Positions 56,459 to 64,000 of a stretch of 64,000 nucleotides of DNA are shown in pieces; position 1 is the stretch's first letter; each line of letters starts with the position of its first letter. Location: contig CM064501.1 in NCBI GenBank assembly GCA_032716605.1, positions 21,286,734 to 21,350,733 of the forward strand, in the 5' to 3' direction. Both the position numbers and the translations under genes were made by a program. A model generated the notes under the pieces. That model did no database searches and was not told the DNA's origin. It saw nothing but the letters and a program-made list of their open reading frames with translations. The DNA is from Paralithodes platypus (Eukaryota; Arthropoda; Malacostraca; Decapoda; Lithodidae).

Positions 56459-56800
56459 AAACCATACTCCAAACCAAAGAATGGAGGTAAGCCTCATGCT
56501 ACCAGTGCTAAGCAGTCCTTTCAGGACTCCTGGTCTTCCCCACAGCAGGGAGGTACTCAGCACAAGCATAAACAGGGTAAACCACAAGGTAAGTAGAACA
56601 AGAATAAGTCACAACATAAGCCAAATCAGGGAACGACATCTGTCAAACCTAGTCAGCCATCTACCTCTACCCCAACACCAACAAAAAACTAGTCAGTCAA
56701 ATTCCCTCTCTCCCGGGGCCTACCGCAGGCGAGATGGATTCGAGGGTAGTTCTGCCGGACAACCCCAGTCTAGTGATGGGGTCATTTCAAGCATGTCACC

Positions 56801-56871
56801 TCCCCGTGGCGTAACGGATAGCGCGTCTGGCTCACAACCAGAAGGTCCCGAGTTCGAGACCCGGGCGGGGA
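56801..56871 (+). tRNA. tRNA-like head of SINE (Val, CAC anticodon), probably not a functional tRNA
   Basis: Cloverleaf can be drawn: acceptor TCCCCGT with GCGGGGA, anticodon stem TCTGG with CCAGA around loop CTCACAA (anticodon CAC), and T arm with one A-C mismatch around TTCGAGA. The A box TGGCGTAACGG fits the consensus. Context (SINE body follows, no terminator T run) argues that it is a SINE promoter. Confidence 0.6.
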
Positions 56872-57183
56872 AGAGACATTTGGGCAAGTCTCCCAATGGT
56901 GTAGCCTCTGTTCACCTAGCAGTATAAATAGGAACCTGGAATAAGTGGACGAAGCTGTGACGTCCCATCTGGGGTTGGTGATCGGTTACACGGTGAGGTG
57001 GGTATCGTACTGGTCAACCTAAGCTACTGGTCAACCTAAGCCTTCGGGTGAGACTGGTACCATAGTGAGAATGGCACCGTACAGATTAACCCAAAGCCTT
57101 CGTTTCCAGATGTCGCCAATTGGCTAAAATACAGACTACACACACATCCACAGCCATTCCAACGATACATAAACACTTAACAT
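56801..57183 (+). mobile_element. tRNA-derived SINE inside DIRS D
   Basis: Begins with a tRNA-like head (56,801-56,871) followed by TCACCTAGCAGTATAAATAGG and a body of about 300 bp. GCATGTCAC (56,791-56,799) and GCATTTCAC (57,184-57,192) could be an imperfect target duplication. It lies between ORF1 and RT of D. Confidence 0.7.
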
Positions 57184-57226
57184 GCATTTCACGCAATACA
57201 TTCCCAGTTAAGGAGGCGCTATAATA

Positions 57227-58690
57227 ATGAGCTTAGCTCGCATTGCATGGATTCCCCTTGACGAACAAGTGAGTGAATACAGGGCCTGGCCCCGGCGGAC
57301 ATGGGCACGGACAGTGGCACGCAAGGGAATCACCTGGCGGTGGCTCCGGCGACCTCGTTTACATCAAGCTCTAGCAGTCAACCATGTTTCTTTAGAGGTG
57401 GAGTCACTAGTTCAGGAAATGATCACCAAGCATGTCATTGTCCCGGTAGACTCAACTTGCCATGTTTTCACGTCCAGACTTTTTCTTGTGCCAAAGAGGG
57501 ACAGTGTGCAGATGCGACCAGTAGTAGATCTCTCGTGTCTGAATACTTACATTCACAATTCAATCTGCAGGATGCTTACAGTGAATCAAATCAGGCTCTC
57601 TCTCCCGCCGCAAGGCTGGATATGTTCACTAGACCTGACCGACGCCTATTGGCATGTCCCGATAAACAGAAGGTTTAAAAAATTCCTCGCCTTGAGGATC
57701 AGGCAAGAGACTTATGTCTTTCAGAGAATGCCTTTCGGTTTGAACTTGGCACCAAGAATATTCACAAAACTAGTCCGGCAGGCACTTATGCCAATGTTAG
57801 CTCAGGGGATCAAGGTGTTGTGGTACTTAGACGACTGGCTAGTAGTGGCGGAGTCAGAAGGTATATGCCGTATCCATGTCAATCAGGTAATAAATCATGT
57901 ACAAACCTTAGGGTTCAAGGTCAACCTGGTAAAGTCGAACCTTGTTCCCACACAGGTAATTCAGTGGTTAGGGCTGGTCTGGGACACAGCCAACCTTACT
58001 CTCAGTCAGAGTGTGGACAACCGCAACAGATTTCGCAGGAAATTGTTCGCGTTTCTCCACAGTCTGAACATCACGAGGAAGACATGGGAGTCCCTGGTCG
58101 GTTCTCTCAACTGGATTCAACTAACTGTGAAGTTGGGCTGGTTGAAAGTAAAGAGATTAATCATGGAAGGCAACAAATGTTTCCCACTGTTACCGGAGGG
58201 AAAATTATGGCCTATCCCTCCATTAATTCACAACTTACTGTCGGTCTGGGCAAGGAAGGAAATGTTGCACTTAATCATGACGTGGATTTCTCCCCCACCT
58301 ACGGTATGGGTAGACACGGATGCTTCAGGGACAATAGGCTGGGGATATCAGTCAAATTTAGGCCACCAAGGTCAAGGTCTGTGGTCCAAAGACAAGAACT
58401 TTCATATCAACAAACAAGAACTTCTAGTCCCTTTGTTTTCCTCCAAAATCACGGCCCTTCTTTACAGGGAAAATCAATAGCCTTTCGGATGGACAACTTG
58501 AATCCAGTCCACTGCATTCAAAAGCAAGGGTCAACGAGGTCTTGCAAGTTGCTGGAATTGTCAGAATAGATTTTTGCTCTAGCCGAAACGTTGAGCATTC
58601 ATCTTCATGCATCTTACCTCCCAGGCGTAGCGAACGTCTGGGCAGACGCCCTGTCCCGGAGACAGAGCACAGTAGAAGAATGGGCACTCA
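57227..58690 (+). pseudogene. DIRS D reverse transcriptase and RNase H
   Basis: The 417-residue frame 57,227-58,480 contains DIRS-type RT: PVVDLSCLN, Asp in CSLDLTDAYWHVPI (near 136), MPFGLNLAPRIFTKL and WYLDDWLVV (YLDD at 200-203). RNase H starts with WVDTDASGTIGWGY and NKQELL. A frameshift near 58,480 separates its second half, which has RMDNLNPVHC and ANVWADALSRR. It would copy the RNA into cDNA. Confidence 0.88.
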
Positions 58691-60055
58691 AGCAAAACAT
58701 CTTCAACAAGATGATTGCAGAGCCATACCGTCCACAAGTGGATCTATTTGCGTCCAAGGGAAACCACAGACTCCCTCTCTACCTAACCCGCTGGGAAGTA
58801 ACTGCGGCGGGGGGTCCAAACGCATTGTCGGAGGACTGTAACAAATGGAATTCAATCTATCTTTTTCCGCCTCCAGACGCTTCACTCATGTGTCAAGTAG
58901 TTCACAAACTACGGGGTTACCGGGGCTTAGTCTCGATGATCGCGCCACTTTGGCCGGCCCAGGTGTGGTACCACCAGTTGAAAACGAGGTGCGAGAACCC
59001 GGTGTCACTCCTGGTCTCGTACTTCCACTTGCAGACAATTGGCAACCTAGAGACCTTGCTGACTTTTGCCTTATGGACATTCAAAATGCCAAATGGTTAA
59101 CTCAGTACGGGGAGAGTGTGACAAATAAATTTCTTAATCAGTATACAATGTCTACCAGGCGACAATATCAGTATCATTGGAAATCGTTTACAGCCTGGAT
59201 AGTCGAAACGGTGCAAACAGAATCATCAGTTGCTTTGGTGTTTAAATACTTAGACTATTTGTTTGAACAAAAACGCCTTTCGGTAGTTACACTAAAGAAT
59301 CATTAATCTGCCATTAGAAGCCCCTTTTACGACCTTACCGGTCTATCCATACCACAGGCGGAGGAGAAAGGGTTCATGAGGGCATGTTTCAAACTACGCC
59401 CACCACCACGGCAGCTCATGCCGACCTGGTCGCTACACAAAGCTTTATCTTTGCTTCATTCGCGCAAGTATAATAATGCACCGGATTTTGACTCATTGAA
59501 GAAGGCTGTGTTCCTTATGGCTTTGGTGACAGGAAACAGGGTATCTGAGCTGGCGGCGATGAGCAACGAACCTAATTGCCTCAGGTTTGGGAGACTGAAC
59601 GAGCATTTACAGATCGCTCCGTCTCCTACGCTCATAGAGAAGAACGAACACTGTGATCATGTATTTTCAGAATTTACGGTACCGGCACTCAAACGCGGAC
59701 ATGCGCATCATATTTTGTGTCCGGTGCAGGCTTTAATAAAGTTTATGAGGGTAGCAAAACCTCAACAACCAGGAGCCTTATGGGTCAACAACACAGGTAG
59801 GCTACTCGCGTCACGAGAAGAAGATTAGCCTCCTTACTCGTAGAAGTCATTAGGGAAAGTAATCCCGGTGTAGTGGGCAGAGCCCATGACATCAGAAAGT
59901 GGGCTGTCTCTCTCAGATTCTTACAAAATTATTCGATTGATGACATAGCAAACACTAATTTGTGGGCTTCAAATCATACATTCCTAACGCGATACCTGTC
60001 GGTGGCTCTGGATAAACCAAAGCTAGCCTGTGTGGTCTTACGACAGAGGGTCTAA
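58691..60055 (+). pseudogene. DIRS D tyrosine recombinase with upstream linker
   Basis: Linker after RNase H: QVDLFASKGNHRLPLYLTRW and AAGGPNALSE. Then SAM-like segment NQYTMSTRRQYQYHWKSF and catalytic domain with Arg in TGNRVSELAAM, His/Arg in AHDIRK and Tyr in FLTRYLS. Frame changes near 59,100, a stop at 59,304-59,306 and a frameshift near 59,800 break it. All catalytic residues are still encoded. The final stop is at 60,053-60,055. Confidence 0.87.
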
Positions 60056-60565
60056 TGAATCTATTTGCTATTATGTATTAAGTTTAATCTTAAAGAAAAG
60101 GGGGGGGGGGAGTGCAGGTAAGCCCCAAGACCCCTAGAGTCCCTCCGCCGGAAGATGTGATAAGGTCACAAGCTGCGATACTTTATAAGTCGAGCTGGTT
60201 TTACAGCTCTAATATATTTGTCTATGTAAAGATACAAATAATAGTTGCAACTATATAGTCAAAATGTACAAATTATATAACATGTACGGTACAAATAAGT
60301 TTAAGGACAAAAGATATGTTGATCAGGAATAGAAGTTTGTTCCTTGACAACAAGTTTATGAATCTCGAGGTGAGAATCTTATCATATGTATAAAGCAGAT
60401 CTTCTTCGAAGTAATGCACTGCTTTCTCTCTTTTATATTTTTTATACCATATTGTATGTAAACAATAAAGAACTCAAATTTGCTGTGCGATTCTTTGTCT
60501 CTACCTATGGTATTATTGGTGGTTTGATATTGTTACGAATGTCCCCCTCCAGTCTTGAGATATCA

Positions 60566-60672
60566 GGCATATCATCAATGATGGAGGTGCCACTAATAAA
60601 TTATAGGTTTGAGTCCCGGAGGGAAGAATGAAAACCTAATATTTAGTAGTGGCCCCGAAATCATTGACGATG
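60566..60672 (+). repeat. Internal complementary region (ICR) of DIRS D
   Basis: Contains ATCAATGATGGAGGTGCCAC, then AATAAATTATAGGTTTGAG, then GTGGCCCCGAAATCATTGAC. It equals the complement of the joined right and left ends of D. Confidence 0.9.
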
Positions 60673-60743
60673 TAGGGCCCTCCCGTCCATCCCCTTCCCA
60701 TTCGTTTGATGTCTTGAGTTTAGTCTTAATATGTCAGTGAAGG

Positions 60744-61082
60744 AGGAATGGAGTCTCGGTTACCACCGTCTGGGCGAGAATCCACGCACAAGAAATCCAC
60801 AAGATGGAAAGCTATAGCAAAACAAGTTTTGAGTTTATTTTTTGTCTTTTATTTTTTACAAAGTTTTTTCGTAGTGTGTACCCCAATCATAAGACGATTC
60901 CATAAGAGAAGTAGCGTTACACTTATGATGTAGTACTCCTTATCCCCGCAGCGGGAGTTTCAAACTGGCTACCCGCAGGCGCTTGAAAGGAGGCTGTTAT
61001 ATTAATAGGCATATCGTCAATGATTTCGGGGCCACTACTAAATATTAGGTTTTCATTCTCCCCTCCGGGACTCAAACCTATA
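60744..61082 (+). repeat. Right ITR of DIRS D
   Basis: Inverted match to the left ITR up to 61,036, then a right-end-specific extension (ATTAGGTTTTCATTCTCCCC to AACCTATA). CTGGCTACCCGCAGGCGC and GGTTACCACCGTCTGGGCGA mark the match. Confidence 0.88.
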
Positions 61083-61236
61083 TTAATCAGGGAACAATGA
61101 GGGTATATTTTTTTTTGGCATTTCGGTGTGCTGTGGTAATGCACTGAAACTAGGTTCAGCACAAATTCCATCCCAATATCTTCCCATTGACATTGGATTA
61201 CCAGTCCAGTGTCAAGACCACTCTGCCACACCTCCC
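61083..61236 (-). mobile_element. SINE R2, tRNA-related 5' part
   Basis: Continues R2 after DIRS D (TTAATCAGGGAACAATGAGG). Compared with R1 it lacks about 28 bp covering the B box, so its internal promoter is broken. Confidence 0.8.
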
Positions 61237-61876
61237 TTCGCCTCATATTCGCAAATAAAAACTTCTTAAAAACATCCCCAGGAACAAAGTTCAACGGAAA
61301 TACATAAAAGACAAGCCGAGCCCGGATGCTGACAAGACAGGCCCCCTCACAAGCCACCGCTCACCTACCACCAACTGTACCAAACCACAGAGACCACACA
61401 CACCTGCCTCCATCACCATAGTGACCCCAGCAGTCAAAACTCAGGCCATGCACATTCCGGCTCAACATCAACAATGGGTATCCTTACGTCACACATCTGC
61501 CGTTCCTATGATCTTCACACCACAAATGGATCAACCCGCAGCAGATAGATGTAGAATTCAACCAGCCCTCATATCTCCTCACCACCACGGCGCCCTGATT
61601 GATAACATCACTGATGATCCCCTCACCTTACCCAATGGCCTCATCATCGGCGACCTAATTGAGACATTCGACGACGAACTCTCTCCTACACCTACCATCA
61701 TGCCTCAGACTGTACTTCCCACCATTCCTGAGGACTTAACCAGCACCCAACGTCAACAGCTCCTGGAAATCCTCTATGAATTCACGGACGTCTTTGCACA
61801 AAGCCCTACTGAGATCAGGCAGACTAGGGCCTTGGAACACTCGATCAGAGCTGGGCACCACAAACAAAAAATCTAG
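61237..61876 (+). pseudogene. Gypsy E2, protease tail to pre-RT region
   Basis: Frame 61,421-61,876 matches E1 pre-RT: HIPAQHQQWVSLRH (PPRHQKWVNLRP in E1), DPLTLPNGLIIGDL, and LYEFTDVFAQSPTEIRQTRA. Sequence then diverges after GHHKQKI, before any RT motif, so E2 is truncated here. Confidence 0.8.
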
Positions 61877-63540
61877 TCCACAAACTCAAATTTGCAAACC
61901 CAGAACATAACTTCCACAAACACAAATCAGCAACCCTCGTGAAATTTCCGGTTCCCAAATGCAAATCAGCAAACACAAACTGTTTTTATTTTTTAATTTA
62001 AACTACAGAATAAAGGGTAAATCAATGGGTTGAGTTTATTATATCCCACGGCCAGGTGTTAGGTAAATTATTTTGTTACCGGCCGACGGCCGTGGGATAC
62101 AAATTCTACAATATTGGTTGAGGGGGGCTTTGCCCCCTCATCCCCAATGACTTATTGTCATCATCATATATATTATCAGCAGGGGCAAATAGTAGCAATA
62201 CAAACACAGTCAAATTAGAAACGTATGTGTTATGCCCGGTCCAAATTGGAACGCGATATATTCTGAGTGCAATGATTAACTCTCTAACTGGAGAAGTATA
62301 CCTTCAACTTTAATAAAGAGACAACACGGCAGGAGAATAATTACACAGGCGACAAGTTAACATGGGTTTTATTCACTTTACACCTGGTTCATGGAGGAGC
62401 AATATATTTAATTCTGGAACACTGAGATCATCAAAATGGCAACAATGGTAAATAGAGCATACAAATAATAATATGATTATAAGGCAAGAGTCGAACAATG
62501 GGTCCGGACTCAAGTTAACAATAACTCCTCGGATACAATGATAGAGTATCCAAAATAGTGGAGGCTTACCTCCCACTCAACTAGATCTCAAGCAAGATCT
62601 CAGCAAGGTAACAAGAGTGCAGTAATGGCAGATGTCGTCTGGATCATACTATGATGTCCCCGGCAATCGTGACGTTAACTGACTCTAAAGCAACAATGAC
62701 CAAGTGGTCATCAACAATAAGGTGGGCTCTGAAAGGCTCACAAATGAACTGAATTCTACAGGTGTGCTAGATCTCACCTGGCAAGATTATTTATTCTAAA
62801 ACTACTTGTGTGGGCAACTAGCAAGATGCGGAAGGCTGATACAACAATCGTCGGGAGCTGAGATAGACTGAGATCTATTCGAGTTATGAACCTGACAGAA
62901 TGTTAAGTGAATGAGGCTAGAAGTTATACAAGGGAACAAGGTTATGTGTAAATAGGTGTGTATGTCATATGCTGTGGGTCTTATATAGGCGCGTCCCCTC
63001 TGACGGGCTATGGGAGACCAATAACCCGGGAATGTGCGGATATAAGGATCCCCTGATAGTTATGTCTAATGTGTCCCGGCAAGTGGGCAGATTAACGTCA
63101 ATTTACGTAGAGAGAGGATAGCCCTCTCGCAAGACGTTATTTAGTGAGAACCCCTGAAGATAACTTCAACCACTACCCTGAGACAACTCTATGCCCATAA
63201 AGCGTAATGAGGCACTTAAAGGAGAGCTGGAGTGAAAAGGTGCCGTAGATCGAGGGAGAATCCAGTGGTCCAGGAGGGCGGCTGGGGCGTGGCACTTCCG
63301 GATGTTGGTCCGGGATTAGGCTGTACTCCTATGTCCTTACAGCTCCTTGCTTCTCTGCGCCTGCCACGGGAGGCACCCGGGTTCCTCTTGCACTCCGCGT
63401 GAGCAGGGACTTACTAAGAGTATGCCGGAGTTCTGCTACAGGGTTTGGTGGGGGGTTACGGCGACTAGCATAATGGTCTGTATAGAGTTGCAAGCAGTCT
63501 ATCCAGTGACACTATGGTTAGTCTAAGGTTTGGGACAATT
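61877..63540. other. Stretch without recognised genes; two hairpins
   Basis: No coding sequence that I can support. TATCCCACGGCC (62,042-62,053) pairs with GGCCGTGGGATA (62,088-62,099). GAGGGGGGCTTTGCCCCCTC at 62,120-62,139 is a tight hairpin. The remainder may belong to an LTR or leader of an element that extends beyond the window. Confidence 0.4.
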
Positions 63541-64000
63541 AAATTACTCCCTTGCAACTCCTCTGGAACCACAAGACTAATACAGTAAATAGAGGCCAGT
63601 GAAGGTGGGGCCCAAAGTGGGTTGCACAATCTAGTCCTCTTCCTGAAGGGGGGAACCCGACCTGGTCGTCTCTAAGTACTGCACTATCCTTATAATCCCT
63701 TGAAAGGAACAAGAGAGGAATCCTTATTTACTTGGTCTGGGCACAGCATCGAAGGCCAGGAAGGTGGGGCCCAAAGTGGGTTGCACAAGCTAGTCCTCTT
63801 CCTGAAGGGGGGAACCCGACCTGGTCGTGTCCGATCACTGCACACAGCTTCAAGTGTGAACACCAGCTATTCTGGCTGCTTTTGTCTCTGGAACCACAAG
63901 ACTAATACAGTAAATAGAGGCCAGTGAAGGTGGGGCCCAAAGTGGGTTGCACAATCTAGTCCTCTTCCTGAAGGCGGGAACCCGACCTGGTCGTCTCTAA
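63541..64000. repeat. Tandem repeat, 159/166-bp units in a 327-bp period
   Basis: GAAGGTGGGGCCCAAAGTGG occurs at 63,601, 63,760 and 63,926. CTGGAACCACAAGACTAATA occurs at about 63,562 and 63,889, giving a higher-order period of about 327 bp. The array runs to the window end. Confidence 0.85.

Larger units (their letters stand above)
52379..61082 (+). mobile_element. DIRS1-type element D, full length, defective
   Basis: 8,704-bp plus-strand DIRS element with left ITR, ORF1, RT-RNase H, tyrosine recombinase, ICR and right ITR. Inserted in SINE R2 without target duplication: GCTAT|ATTTATTAG at the left and AACCTATA|TTAATC at the right, against an empty site GCTATTTAATC in R1. ORF1, RNase H and recombinase carry frameshifts and stops, so it is inactive. 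I see no DPPY-type methyltransferase, a domain found in many DIRS1-like elements. Confidence 0.9.

Noticed and set aside
56801..56871. Functional valine tRNA gene
   Set aside because: Folds fairly well but continues into a SINE body inside a retrotransposon and lacks a terminator.

Overview
This 64 kb window looks like transposon-packed intergenic DNA from an invertebrate animal. I find no host gene, rRNA, functional tRNA gene, operon or CRISPR array. Dinucleotide microsatellites, tRNA-derived SINEs, CR1-like LINE 3' ends, Penelope, Ty3/gypsy, DIRS and cut-and-paste elements together rule out a prokaryote. The abundance of DIRS1-type elements with inverted ends, plus CR1-type tails, fits a decapod crustacean best. 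That assignment is inference from repeat content only.

Layout. 1-7,344: 5' part of DIRS copy A (minus strand), inserted in the 3' region of a gypsy element. 7,345-18,720: gypsy E1 (minus), with a 3' accessory ORF, integrase, RNase H, RT, protease and gag, broken by a 211-bp tandem triplication and a TTAA-flanked 613-bp insertion. 18,721-19,275: the 3' end of a second E1 copy in tandem. 19,871-21,406: Penelope-like element (RT plus GIY-YIG). 21,407-28,609: gypsy F with two 518-bp LTRs and the rare order gag-PR-INT-RT-RH (Gmr1-like). 28,611-32,646: LINE pieces, AT microsatellites, a 207-bp foldback MITE and a tRNA-derived SINE (R1) inside a LINE. 32,647-36,450: DNA transposon G with long palindromic ends and FEN1-like and Cys-rich ORFs, inside another LINE. 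36,763-38,420: no genes, only minisatellites and a long CT tract.

38,425-50,439 is DIRS element B (minus) with DIRS copy C (40,844-49,926) inserted in its 5' leader. 50,640-61,876 is gypsy E2 (plus), split by SINE R2, which is split by DIRS element D (52,379-61,082), which itself carries another SINE. 61,877-64,000 holds no recognisable gene and ends in tandem repeats.

The DIRS elements are the centre of interest. D and C keep all termini: left and right inverted repeats plus an internal complementary region (ICR) equal to the joined ends of the element, as expected for a circular intermediate inserted by a tyrosine recombinase. D and C have inferable empty sites and show no target duplication. 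A and C share one odd architecture: RT, most of RNase H and most of ORF1 are gone, the recombinase remains, and about 5 kb of nested tandem repeats studded with GCCGG motifs replaces the missing part. They look like a non-autonomous DIRS family that amplified as such. The nesting gives a relative insertion order at several loci.
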